Assembly: GCF_000315795.1 (NCBI RefSeq)
Contig: NZ_ANHY01000011.1
Location: 62,001 to 126,000 of the forward strand
From: Caenispirillum salinarum AK4
GTDB lineage: Bacteria > Pseudomonadota > Alphaproteobacteria > Rhodospirillales > Rhodospirillaceae
Direction of reading: 5' to 3'
Length of the DNA: 64,000 nt
Shown: positions 25,292-33,601 of the stretch, piece after piece
Position numbering within the stretch: the first letter of the stretch is position 1
Layout: each line of letters starts with the position of its first letter
Position numbers and translations under genes: made by a program
Notes under the pieces: generated by a model
What the model saw: the letters and a program-made list of their open reading frames with translations, nothing else
Told to the model about the DNA's origin: nothing
Databases searched by the model: none

Positions 25292-27565
25292 ATGACCACG
25301 CCCGACCTGCGTCCACGGACGTGGCGCGACGCCCGCGCCGTGTCCGCCGCCACCGCCATCGTGCTCACCCTGGCCGTTCCGGCGGCTCCGGCACACGCGC
25401 AGTCCGCCCCGACCGGCGCCAACGACATCAACCGCGTCGTGGAGCGGTTCGAAACCGGACCCGAGGCCGTCGCCTCCACCGACCCGGTGATCCCGGCCCT
25501 GCCCGACCAGACGGAACCGCCGCCGGGGGCCGAGCACATGCTGTTCACCCTCCTCGACGTCGACATTGCGGGCGACACGGTGCTGGACGCTGATGCGCGC
25601 CGCGGCCTTTATGCGGACTTCCTGGGGGAGCGCGGTCCGGTCACGCGCCTCTATACGATCGCCGACCGCATCCGCAGCGCCTACGAGGCCCGCGACCTGT
25701 TCGCGCCGACGGTGATCGTGCCGCCGCAGGACCTGGAAGACGGCACGGCCCGGCTGCGGGTGGAGCCGTTCCACCTGGACGAGGTGACGGTGCTGGCCGA
25801 CGCCGATCGGGACGTCACCGCCGCCCCGGCCGTGCGCGACATCATCCAGGCCCTGCGCCAGTCCAGCCCCCTGAGCATCGCGGCCTATCAGCAGGCGGTC
25901 GAGGCCTTTTCGCGGCAAGGCTATGCGGTACTGGGCATCGAGACCGAGCCCCACCCCGGTGACGCCGGCGGTGTCGATGCGGTGGTGCATGTGTCCCGCA
26001 ATGCCGCCCGGGCCTCGGGGACGCTGGTGCAGCCGGGCAAGACGCCCGACGACCCGCCGGTGAACGCCAAGCAGATCCGCTTCACCCTGAACGACGTGCA
26101 GGTCAGCGGCGCCACCGTCTTCCCCCTTTCCGACCTGTCGCCGGCATGGGACCCGCTGGTGGGCGACGAGGTGACGCTTCAGCAACTTTACGAGGCCGGG
26201 CAGAAGATCAAGGCGCAGTACGCGGCCGCCGGCTATGCCGGCACCGTGGTGACGCTGCCGCGCCAGTTCATCGTCGACGGGCGCGTGCGCCTTGATGTGC
26301 GCGAGATGAGCATCGGCAGCGTCAAGGTGGTCCTGGACGGCGAACCCCTCCCGGCCGACAGCCAGATTGCGCGCATGGCCAACCGGGTGGCCGGAACCGG
26401 ACTGCTGCGCGCCGACCTCGCCGATCGCTACACCAATCTGCTGCGCGATATCCCCGGCATAACCGTCGCCTCCGTCGCCCTGCCCGAGAAGCCGGGCGGC
26501 GAGGCCGTGGTGACCCTCAGCCGCGACCGCATCCAGGCCAAGGTGGGACTGAACAACCGCGGCACGCGCTCCATCGGCCGCTTGCAGTTGATGACCGGCG
26601 TCACCGCCAACGGCGTGTTGACCGATACGGATTCACTGGCGCTCAGCGTCGTCACCGTCCCGACGCATCCCAACGAACTGAAGCTCTACACGCTGACGGA
26701 AACCATGCTGCTGGGCCTGGAGGGCACCAAGCTGACCCTCTCGGCCAGCCGCACCCATGCCTCGCCGGGCAGCCTGCAGCAGCCGTTCGGCATCGACAGC
26801 TTCAACACGTCGTATTCGGCGCGTCTCGATCATCCGGTGATCCGCACGACGCCGCTCAACCTGCACCTCTGGACGTCGCTCGAATACACCGAGAGCGAGA
26901 CGGACCTGATGTGGAAGCGCGTCGAACAGGGCGAGGACAAGGTCACCGCCTGGCGCTTTGGCGCGAACCTCGACTGGGTGGACGGCGGTGGCGGCGTGAC
27001 CCGTGTTTCGGGCACGGTCAGCAATGGCCTGGGGGCTTTCGGCGCCGATGATCCCGACAATCTCCTGGACCGCCCGGACAGCGTGCCCACCTTCCAGAAG
27101 ATCCAGGTGGAGGCGCAGCGCAACCAGCCCCTGCCGCTTGGCCTGACCCTGGTGGGAGAGGTATCGGCGCAGATCACGCCGGACGTGCTCCCGGGCTCGG
27201 AACTGATGTCGTTCGGCGGCGAGGGCTTCGGCCGGGCCTTTCACGGCGGCGTGGTCTCCGGCGACAAGGGATGGGCCGCGCGGGCGGAACTCAACACCAC
27301 CATCACCGTCGGCAAGCCCTGGCTCATGGGGGTGCAGCCCTTCGCGTGGTACGACATCGGCCAGTTCTGGATCAATGATTCCGCCCCCGGCACCGAGGAC
27401 CCGAAGACCGCCGCCTCGACCGGGCTTGGCGTCCGGGCGACCGTGACGCCGTGGCTTCAGGGGCAGGTGGAGGTGGGCCTACCGCTCATCAACCACAACA
27501 CGACGGTGGCAGGCCGCCCCGACAGCAGCCCGCAGGTGTTCTTCGGCGTGCTGGCGAACTTCTAG
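25292..27565 (+). CDS. FhaC/ShlB-type two-partner secretion transporter with extra POTRA region
   Basis: This is a 757-residue outer-membrane protein. A long signal peptide ends near PAHAQS (residue 36). Two similar segments follow: FTLLDVDIAGDTVLD at about 85 and IRFTLNDVQVSGATVF at about 263, each the start of a POTRA_2 domain and each followed by a second POTRA-like piece (FHLDEVTVLAD; MSIGSVKVVLDGE). FhaC and ShlB (about 550 residues) have only one such pair. The last 340 residues are a 16-strand-type barrel, with the loop-6 motif in the form GGEGFGRAF and SGDKGWAARAEL, and a terminal Phe. Such proteins export one large TpsA exoprotein, but no TpsA gene is in the window. The PPTase gene follows by seven bases. 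Confidence 0.85.
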   Translation: MTTPDLRPRTWRDARAVSAATAIVLTLAVPAAPAHAQSAPTGANDINRVVERFETGPEAVASTDPVIPALPDQTEPPPGAEHMLFTLLDVDIAGDTVLDADARRGLYADFLGERGPVTRLYTIADRIRSAYEARDLFAPTVIVPPQDLEDGTARLRVEPFHLDEVTVLADADRDVTAAPAVRDIIQALRQSSPLSIAAYQQAVEAFSRQGYAVLGIETEPHPGDAGGVDAVVHVSRNAARASGTLVQPGKTPDDPPVNAKQIRFTLNDVQVSGATVFPLSDLSPAWDPLVGDEVTLQQLYEAGQKIKAQYAAAGYAGTVVTLPRQFIVDGRVRLDVREMSIGSVKVVLDGEPLPADSQIARMANRVAGTGLLRADLADRYTNLLRDIPGITVASVALPEKPGGEAVVTLSRDRIQAKVGLNNRGTRSIGRLQLMTGVTANGVLTDTDSLALSVVTVPTHPNELKLYTLTETMLLGLEGTKLTLSASRTHASPGSLQQPFGIDSFNTSYSARLDHPVIRTTPLNLHLWTSLEYTESETDLMWKRVEQGEDKVTAWRFGANLDWVDGGGGVTRVSGTVSNGLGAFGADDPDNLLDRPDSVPTFQKIQVEAQRNQPLPLGLTLVGEVSAQITPDVLPGSELMSFGGEGFGRAFHGGVVSGDKGWAARAELNTTITVGKPWLMGVQPFAWYDIGQFWINDSAPGTEDPKTAASTGLGVRATVTPWLQGQVEVGLPLINHNTTVAGRPDSSPQVFFGVLANF

Positions 27566-27572
27566 GGCCGCC

Positions 27573-28262
27573 ATGACCGCCGCCGCGCCCGTTCCCGCCC
27601 GTGTCAGGCTGGTGCCGGCCGCCGTCCCGGCGGCAGCGGACATCGCCCTGCTGGATGCCGCCGAGCGGGCGCGGATGGACGCCTTCCATCGGGCCGAGGA
27701 CCGCAACCTTTATGCCCTGGCCCACGCGCTTCTCCGGCGGGTTCTGGCGAAGGCGACCGGGCGTCCGGCAGCCTCCTTGCGCTTTGCGACCGAGAGCCAG
27801 GGGCGGCCCTTCCTGCTGAACGCCGACGGCGGCGCCCCCGACATCTGGCGCTTCAGCCTCTCGCACTGCGCGGCGGGCGTCGGCATCGCCGTACGGCGGG
27901 GCGCGGACGTGGGCATCGACGTGGAGGACGCCGCGCGCCTGGACGACGACCTGCTGCCGCTGGCCCGGCAGGTGGCGACGGCGGCGGAAGCAAACGTCCT
28001 GGCGGATACGCCCGCCGACATGCGCCGCGCCGCCTTCCTTCGCCTGTGGACGCGCAAGGAGGCGCTGCTCAAGGGCGCCGGCACCGGCCTTCTGACGGAC
28101 CCGCGCCGCATCGCGACGGGCTGTAGTCCACGGGCGGAGCCTGTTATCCTCCGCCATCAGGGGACCGACTGGACGCTGATCGACCTGCGTTGCGCATGGG
28201 CGACGGCGGCCGTGGCGCTGACCGGAGCGGGGGCCACGGTGACGGTGGCCGAAGACCAATGA
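27573..28262 (+). CDS. Sfp-type 4'-phosphopantetheinyl transferase
   Basis: This 229-residue enzyme has the family motifs in order: GRPFL near 86, FSLSHCAAGVGIAV near 94, VGIDVED at 113-119 with the Mg2+-binding Asp, and WTRKEALLKGAGTGL from 159 with the Glu/Lys that bind coenzyme A. Such enzymes transfer phosphopantetheine from CoA to the serine of carrier domains in PKS, NRPS and some fatty acid systems. The gene sits seven bases after the TpsB-like gene and 29 bases before an exporter, so it is probably co-transcribed with both. Carrier domains exist in this window only in the PKS genes at 55.7 kb, 27 kb away on the same strand; these are plausible substrates. Confidence 0.92.
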   Translation: MTAAAPVPARVRLVPAAVPAAADIALLDAAERARMDAFHRAEDRNLYALAHALLRRVLAKATGRPAASLRFATESQGRPFLLNADGGAPDIWRFSLSHCAAGVGIAVRRGADVGIDVEDAARLDDDLLPLARQVATAAEANVLADTPADMRRAAFLRLWTRKEALLKGAGTGLLTDPRRIATGCSPRAEPVILRHQGTDWTLIDLRCAWATAAVALTGAGATVTVAEDQ

Positions 28263-28291
28263 CGGCCGCTTGAACGCGCGTAGAGGGGGAC

Positions 28292-29956
28292 ATGCAGGTA
28301 CTTCAACTGTTCCACGCGGAACTTTCGCGCCAGCGCTGGAAGTTCATGATCATGGGCGCCCTGTCCGGATCGTCCAACGCGGCCGTGCTGGCGGTCATCA
28401 ACCACGCCGCCGCCTCGCTGGACGAAAAGGGAGAGATGATGCGCTCCCTGATCATGTTCGTGGCCGCCATCGCGCTCTACGTGGTGTCGCAGAAGTGGCT
28501 GCTGACCATGGCGACGCGGGCGTCCGAGGTCACGGTCCACAAACTGCGCGAACGCATCGTCGAACGCATCCGCCGGGCAGAGCTTCAGGACATGGAGCGC
28601 CTGTCGTCAGCCGAGATCTACGCCACCGTCAGCCGCGAGGCCAAAGCACTGGCGGAAACCGTGCCGCTGCTGATGGTGTCCGGGCAGGCGCTGATCATGA
28701 CGGTGTTCGTGGTGTTCTACATCGCCTGGCTGAGCATGACGGCCTTCTTCCTGCTGATCGGCACCGTCGTCGCCGGGGCGCTCATCCACCTGGCCCGCAG
28801 CAAGGAGGTTGCGCGCCAGTTCGCCGAGACCGACCGGCTGGAGGGCGAGCTGGTCGACGGCTTCCGCGACATGCTGGACGGCTTCAAGGAAGTGAAGATG
28901 AACAGCACCCGCTCGGCCGAACTGGGCAGCATGCTCTCGCGCCTGTCCAACCGCCTGACCGACCGCAAGGTGGAAACGGCGGGCCTGTTCGCGGGCAACC
29001 TGGTGGCGTCGCAGGTGGCGTTCTTCATCATGATCGGCGTCATGGTCTTCGTGGTGCCCAAGATGGCCGACATCGGCATCGACAAGGTGGGCATGATCAC
29101 CACTGCCGCCCTTTTCCTCATGGGGCCGATTTCCAACGTGGTCTCGGGCGTGCCGCTGCTCACGCGCGCCAATGCCTCGGCCAATGCCATGCTGAAGGTG
29201 GAGGCCGAGCTGCGCGAGCTGGAGCAGCCGGAAACCGGCAGCTACGACCCCTTCTCCGACGATTTCGACGTGCTGCGCCTGCGCGACGTGACCTTCAGCC
29301 ACGCCTCGGGGCGCGGCGACGCGCCCGGCGAGCACGCCTTCCACGTCGGTCCCGTCAACCTGGAAATCCGCAAGGGCGAGGTGCTGTTCATCACCGGCGG
29401 CAACGGCTCGGGCAAGTCGACGCTTCTCAAGCTGATGACCGCCCTCTACCACCCCGACGGCGGCGCGGTGATGCTGGACGAGCGCCGCGTGACGCCGGAG
29501 AACGCCCAGTCCTACCGCGACCGGTTCTGCGTCATCTTTTCCGACAACCACCTGTTCCGCGAACTCTACGGCGTGGAAACGGTGGATTGGGACGAGGCGG
29601 TGGAGCTTCTGCACCTGCTGGAGATGGACCACAAGGTGCGGCTGGTGGACCGGCGGTTCTCGACCGTGTCGCTGTCGGGCGGCCAGCGCAAGCGCCTGGC
29701 GCTGATTGCCGCCATGCTGGAAAAGCGTCCCATCTGCGTCTTCGACGAATGGGCGGCCGACCAGGACCCGTACTTCCGCTGGAAGTTCTACCGCGAAATC
29801 CTTCCGCGCCTGCGCGACCAGGGCAAGACGATCATCGCCGTAACCCACGACGACAAGTATTTCGACGTCGCCGACCACCGCGTGCACATGGAGGAAGGCC
29901 AGTTGTCCAGGGTGTCCGAGGGCAGCGCCACCGGCCACCACGAGGACCCGGCGTAA
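28292..29956 (+). CDS. ABC exporter half-transporter of the cyclic-peptide/siderophore type
   Basis: This 554-residue protein joins a six-helix membrane domain (about 1-300) to an ATPase domain. Motifs: Walker A GGNGSGKST near 369, signature LSGGQRKRL, Walker B ICVFDEWAADQDP and the H-loop AVTHDDKYF. The DEWAADQDP form and the overall length match the YojI/SyrD/PvdE group, which exports peptides or siderophores, usually as homodimers. The ATG has AGAGGGGGAC directly upstream. It follows the PPTase gene by 29 bases, and exporter plus PPTase is a common pairing in nonribosomal peptide loci, yet no synthetase lies beside it. A convergent terminator ends the unit. Confidence 0.88.
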   Translation: MQVLQLFHAELSRQRWKFMIMGALSGSSNAAVLAVINHAAASLDEKGEMMRSLIMFVAAIALYVVSQKWLLTMATRASEVTVHKLRERIVERIRRAELQDMERLSSAEIYATVSREAKALAETVPLLMVSGQALIMTVFVVFYIAWLSMTAFFLLIGTVVAGALIHLARSKEVARQFAETDRLEGELVDGFRDMLDGFKEVKMNSTRSAELGSMLSRLSNRLTDRKVETAGLFAGNLVASQVAFFIMIGVMVFVVPKMADIGIDKVGMITTAALFLMGPISNVVSGVPLLTRANASANAMLKVEAELRELEQPETGSYDPFSDDFDVLRLRDVTFSHASGRGDAPGEHAFHVGPVNLEIRKGEVLFITGGNGSGKSTLLKLMTALYHPDGGAVMLDERRVTPENAQSYRDRFCVIFSDNHLFRELYGVETVDWDEAVELLHLLEMDHKVRLVDRRFSTVSLSGGQRKRLALIAAMLEKRPICVFDEWAADQDPYFRWKFYREILPRLRDQGKTIIAVTHDDKYFDVADHRVHMEEGQLSRVSEGSATGHHEDPA

Positions 29957-29977
29957 CGCCCTTAACCCGGAAACAGG

Positions 29978-30012
29978 AACGGCGCCGGCCCGTCGGCGGG
30001 CGGCGCCGTTTC
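29978..30012. terminator. Bidirectional terminator between convergent genes
   Basis: AACGGCGCCG pairs with CGGCGCCGTT, and CCCG with CGGG inside it, separated by one bulged G; the loop is TCGG. TTTCC follows on the plus strand and TTCCTGTTTCC on the minus strand. It serves the ABC exporter (plus) and the chemoreceptor ending at 30029 (minus). Confidence 0.75.
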
Positions 30013-30028
30013 CGTGTTGCGGCAGGGA

Positions 30029-31363
30029 TCACGCCGAGGCGCGCACCCGGTCGAGGAAGACGCCCATGGCGGCGCGCAGGTTTTCCGTCTCGCCGGCCAT
30101 GGACTCGCTGTCGCCGCGCAGGGACGAGGCCACCTCGGCCGTGCTGTCGGCGTCGCCGGACAAGGCCGCGATGCCGCCGCGCATGCCGTCAATGCCGGCC
30201 GCCGCCTCCTGAACGTTCCGCGCGATGTCGCGGGTGGCCGCGCCCTGCTCCTCCACCGCCGCGGCGATGGAGGAGGAAATGTGGTCGATCTTGCCGATGG
30301 TCTCGCGGATGCCGCCGATGGCGCTGACCACGCCGCCCGTAACCTCGCGCAAGCTGGCCACCTGGCGGTCGATGTCCTCGGTCGCGCGCGCGGTCTGCTG
30401 GGCCAGCGCCTTGACCTCGCCGGCCACCACCGCAAAGCCCTTGCCCGCTTCGCCGGCGCGGGCGGCCTCGATGGTGGCGTTGAGCGCCAGCAGGTTCGTC
30501 TGGCTGGCGATGTCGTTGATCAGGCGCACCACCTCGCCGATCTTGTCGGCCATGTTGGACAGGTCGGCCACCACGCCGGACGTGCGCTCGGCCTCTTCCA
30601 CCGCCTCGCGGCTCGTGGCGGTGCTCTGCGCCATCTGGCGGTTGATTTCGTCGATGGACGCCGACAATTCCTCGGCCGCCGCGGCCACCGTGTCGGCATT
30701 GGCGGATGCGGTCTCGGCCCCGTCGGAGACGCTCTGTGCGTTCTCGGAGGTGTGCGCGGCCGTCTCGTGCAGGCTGTCGGCCGAAGCCTGCATGCGCTGG
30801 ACGGAGTCGGCCAGACGGTCGGCGATGACCGCCACGCCTGTTTCGAAGTCCTGGGCATTCTCCGCCGCCGCGTCCTGGCGCTTCTCGCGCTCCAGGTCGA
30901 AATAGCTGTGCAGCACCGTCGTCAGGTCCATGAAGACCGAGCGGTTGACGGCCTTGAGCATGGCGGCGGCCTCCTGCGGGCGCTTGCGCTTGGCCTGCAG
31001 CACGATGTCGATCAGCGCATCCATGAAGAAGGCATAGCCGGCGAGGTAGTAGTCCGGCGTCACGCCGTGCTCGACGTGGGCACGGCCGATACGCTTGACC
31101 GTGTCGACATAGCCCGAATCCCACTTGCCGGCAAACAGGGTGTCGAGCCAATGGCACTTCTGGGCCTGCCGGGCGCGCTCCATGGCCTCGTCCGACGCGA
31201 ACAACTGCGCCATGTCAGGGTCGGACTGGACGAAGGCGTAGAAGGCATCCAGCACGGCGTCGAGGCGCGGCTCCACCAGCGGGCGCGTCGCCACCAGGTT
31301 CTCGCGCGTCGCCTCGTCCACACGCATCAGGTGGCGCTGGCGGTCTATCTCGTACTGCGACAT
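30029..31363 (-). CDS. Globin-coupled chemoreceptor (HemAT-like)
   Basis: This 444-residue soluble receptor starts at an ATG with GGGGAAGGG upstream. Residues 1-170 form a protoglobin domain; [16 protein letters not shown] carries the probable proximal haem ligand His96. The rest is a long chemoreceptor coiled coil with the hairpin-tip motif [20 protein letters not shown] and [18 protein letters not shown], where CheA and CheW bind. HemAT proteins sense oxygen and steer aerotaxis. There are no membrane segments. An open frame continues 320 bases upstream but lacks globin similarity. Its promoter region holds an unusual AT-rich dyad (31480-31506). No che genes are nearby, so it must work with a che operon elsewhere. 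Confidence 0.93.
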   Translation of the reverse strand: MSQYEIDRQRHLMRVDEATRENLVATRPLVEPRLDAVLDAFYAFVQSDPDMAQLFASDEAMERARQAQKCHWLDTLFAGKWDSGYVDTVKRIGRAHVEHGVTPDYYLAGYAFFMDALIDIVLQAKRKRPQEAAAMLKAVNRSVFMDLTTVLHSYFDLEREKRQDAAAENAQDFETGVAVIADRLADSVQRMQASADSLHETAAHTSENAQSVSDGAETASANADTVAAAAEELSASIDEINRQMAQSTATSREAVEEAERTSGVVADLSNMADKIGEVVRLINDIASQTNLLALNATIEAARAGEAGKGFAVVAGEVKALAQQTARATEDIDRQVASLREVTGGVVSAIGGIRETIGKIDHISSSIAAAVEEQGAATRDIARNVQEAAAGIDGMRGGIAALSGDADSTAEVASSLRGDSESMAGETENLRAAMGVFLDRVRASA

Positions 31364-31479
31364 CTGCCCTTCCCCTCTCTCGTTATGCGTCCCGCCGTCC
31401 CCGCGCCGACGTGACCGTTCGAAGATGTCGGGAGCATACAGAATTCGGGCTGGACCTCGCATAAGCCATAGGTCAGACG

Positions 31480-31506
31480 CAAAATTGGAACCTTGGTCCA
31501 ATTTTG
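31480..31506. repeat. Perfect 10-bp inverted repeat with AT-rich arms
   Basis: CAAAATTGGA, seven bases (ACCTTGG), TCCAATTTTG. Perfect arms of ten bases in a high-GC genome are unlikely by chance. It lies about 117 bases before the globin chemoreceptor start, so it may be an operator for that gene. No T run in position for termination beyond the arm itself. Confidence 0.6.
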
Positions 31507-31540
31507 TCGGCGCGCGCCGGGCCCATTTTGAAAAGAAGAA

Positions 31541-31568
31541 GGGCCGCCGGGTGCGGGTCCGGCGGCCC
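31541..31568 (-). terminator. Hairpin terminator for the lipoprotein/DUF2336/cyclase cluster
   Basis: GGGCCGCCGG and CCGGCGGCCC form a perfect ten-base stem around an eight-base loop. On the minus strand it is followed by TTCTTCTTTTC, which fits an intrinsic terminator about 300 bases after the lipoprotein stop. Confidence 0.65.
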
Positions 31569-31815
31569 TTCACGCCCGCGGCCAGGGGGAGAGGAAAAGC
31601 GGCCACGAACGCGGCATGACCGGCTCCGCGTCGAGAGGAGGGAGACACGGCGACCTCGGGGCGGAGGGGCGCCGTGCCGGGCATCGCCGGTCACGTATCC
31701 GCCAAGGTCAGCAATCGGCGTGCCAGCCCCGGTTGGCGGACGCACGGGCCCGCAACCGGCGTTGCCGCGACGGAAACCACCGAACGGATTACCTCATTTG
31801 GTTGCGGATGTATTG

Positions 31816-31834
31816 CATCCTGCAATGCAGGATG
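31816..31834. repeat. Perfect 19-bp palindrome after the lipoprotein gene
   Basis: CATCCTGCA, A, TGCAGGATG: nine-base perfect arms around one base. It overlaps a second dyad, TTGCA-TCC-TGCAA. It lies 33 bases past the lipoprotein stop and has no T run, so an operator or transcript-end hairpin are both possible. Confidence 0.5.
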
Positions 31835-31866
31835 AAAACGCCTCGCCTGCGGCGTGCGAACATGCG

Positions 31867-32163
31867 TCACCGGGCGGCCGGCTCGATGGCCACGCAGTCG
31901 AAGAAGGCCACCTGCTCGTCCCCCACCTCCTGCACGTCGCGCAGCACGGCGATGCGCCGCACGTTGACGCAGTGCTGGCTGGCGACCTCCGTCGCCTGGG
32001 ACAGGGCGTTTTCGGGGTCGCCGAGGGCGATGGCGATGCCCCCGGTGTTGGCGTTGAGCAGGCGCGGGTCCTCGGAGCAGCCCGCCAGCCCCAGCGACAG
32101 GCCGAGGCCGGCGGCAACGGCGGCGGTCAGTGCGGATCGGCGGAAACTGGCGCGGCGCAGCAT
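31867..32163 (-). CDS. Small secreted lipoprotein of unknown function
   Basis: This 98-residue protein starts at an ATG with CGGGAG eight bases upstream. A basic start (MLRRASFRRS), a hydrophobic helix and the lipobox GLAGC with Cys29 show a lipoprotein signal; the residue after Cys is Ser, which by the usual rule sends it to the outer membrane. The mature part of about 70 residues contains one more Cys pair (HCVNVRR and FFDCVAI) that could form a disulfide. I recognise no family. It follows the DUF2336 gene on the same strand by 82 bases and may be the last gene of that unit. Confidence 0.75.
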   Translation of the reverse strand: MLRRASFRRSALTAAVAAGLGLSLGLAGCSEDPRLLNANTGGIAIALGDPENALSQATEVASQHCVNVRRIAVLRDVQEVGDEQVAFFDCVAIEPAAR

Positions 32164-32245
32164 GCGGCGTCTCCCGGTCGTGGTCCCCGAAGGATAAACC
32201 CCTGATGCGCGAAAGCGGTTGCGCCACGCGGCGCGGCCGGTAGCG

Positions 32246-33601
32246 TCAGCCTTCTCCGGCACCGGCGGCAGCCGCATCGGCGACGGCGCGGCGAAACAGG
32301 TCGATCTGCCAGGTCATTTCGCCCTTCTTCAGGGCGAACTTGCCGTTGAGACCCGGCCGCAGAAGGTCCAGCGGCGCCACCCGCCCGACCTGGGCCTGAA
32401 GCTGCACCGCCGTCGAGGGCGTCAGGCCGGCCTTCCAGGCCACCGCCACCATGCCCTGGGGGCTGCCCGAACGCAGGATGGCGCTGACCACCGGCGCCGG
32501 CAGGTCGGCCAGGACGGCAAGGGCGGCGGTGACGAAGTCCTCGTCGGCGGCAACGATGGCGTCGGCCACCACCTTTTCCGTCAGTTGGTCGCGCTCGGCC
32601 ATGGAACGGGCCCGTTCGGAGGATTGCGGCGAGGGGCGCCGCCATGTCACCGGCGCCGTCGGCTGGCCGTCGGGGCGGTCCGGTGTGCCGTCGTCCTGGC
32701 GGCGCGGCTCTCCCAGGCGACGGTGGACCACGCGCGCCACCTCCCGCGCCGTTTCGGGCGGCAGGTCGGCGCGGCTCTGCAGCACCAGGATCAGATTGTC
32801 GGCGACGAAGCGGGCCAGGCGCACCGCCGCGCCCGTGCTCAGGGACGGCCGCCGCACCAGGGGCTCCTGCCAGCCGGGGTGCTCGGGCGCCTGCTCGATC
32901 AGCCGGTCGAGCGTTTCCTCGCGGATCTGGGCGCTGGTGTTGCCCAGAAGGGCGGCGATTGCGGCGTCGTCTTCGGTGTCGGCGATGGCGTCGGACACCG
33001 CCTCCGTCACCTGCCGGCGGCGCGATATGGCCGTCAACTTGGCGCTGACCGGGCTGGCGGCGATGATTTCCAGCAGGTCCTCGTCGGTCAGGACCGGCGA
33101 ATATTCCAGCACCGGGGCGGCCACCGCCACCTCCACGTCGCGGGCAAGCTGCCGGATGACGTTGGGCGGCGCGTTGGCGACGTCCTTCAGGGCTTCGGAC
33201 AGCACCTGGCGCACACGCGGGATCTGGTCGCGCGTCAGGGCCTGCAGCGCCTCCATGGTGCTCTGGCGCACGCGGTCCTGCTCGTGCTCAGTCAGGCCGG
33301 GCGCGAGCCGCGCGATCTTGGCCGCCAGGTCGCCGCGCACGTCGGCATCGCTGTCGTGCGCCAGAAGAAGGTGCGCCAGGGGCGGCGTCTGGCCGTTGGC
33401 GATGACCGCGCGGCGCACGCGCGGGTCCGGGTCCTCGGCCAGATAGTAGAGGATTTCCGGCACCGTGTCCGGGTGGCCGGCCAGGCTGCGGCGCACGTCC
33501 GGATCGTCGTGCCGCGCCAGGGCGCGCGCCTCGTCGTAGCTGATTTGGACGTCGGCGGCATCGGCCGACTGGTCCAGGAGGCGGCGGACGAGCGAGTTCA
33601 T
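32246..33601 (-). CDS. DUF2336 family protein (HEAT-like repeats)
   Basis: This 451-residue soluble protein is built of short helical repeats: [35 protein letters not shown] and [15 protein letters not shown] near the start read as HEAT-like units. The C-terminal part (SILRSG-like [30 protein letters not shown]) matches the alphaproteobacterial DUF2336 pattern. Its function is unknown; DUF2336 genes are often seen beside regulators. The start ATG overlaps the stop of the diguanylate cyclase gene by four bases, so the two are co-translated, which hints at a role in reading or controlling that cyclase. Helical-repeat proteins usually act as binding scaffolds. Confidence 0.85.
   Translation of the reverse strand: MNSLVRRLLDQSADAADVQISYDEARALARHDDPDVRRSLAGHPDTVPEILYYLAEDPDPRVRRAVIANGQTPPLAHLLLAHDSDADVRGDLAAKIARLAPGLTEHEQDRVRQSTMEALQALTRDQIPRVRQVLSEALKDVANAPPNVIRQLARDVEVAVAAPVLEYSPVLTDEDLLEIIAASPVSAKLTAISRRRQVTEAVSDAIADTEDDAAIAALLGNTSAQIREETLDRLIEQAPEHPGWQEPLVRRPSLSTGAAVRLARFVADNLILVLQSRADLPPETAREVARVVHRRLGEPRRQDDGTPDRPDGQPTAPVTWRRPSPQSSERARSMAERDQLTEKVVADAIVAADEDFVTAALAVLADLPAPVVSAILRSGSPQGMVAVAWKAGLTPSTAVQLQAQVGRVAPLDLLRPGLNGKFALKKGEMTWQIDLFRRAVADAAAAGAGEG

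Larger units (their letters stand above)
31364..31866 (-). other. Intergenic region, 503 bp, with two dyads and a hairpin
   Basis: There is no convincing gene. The part next to 31364 must hold the chemoreceptor promoter. It contains the 10-base-arm dyad at 31480-31506, the hairpin at 31541-31568 and the 19-base palindrome at 31816-31834, each listed separately. The rest (31570-31810) is ordinary GC-rich sequence in which I see nothing. Confidence 0.5.
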
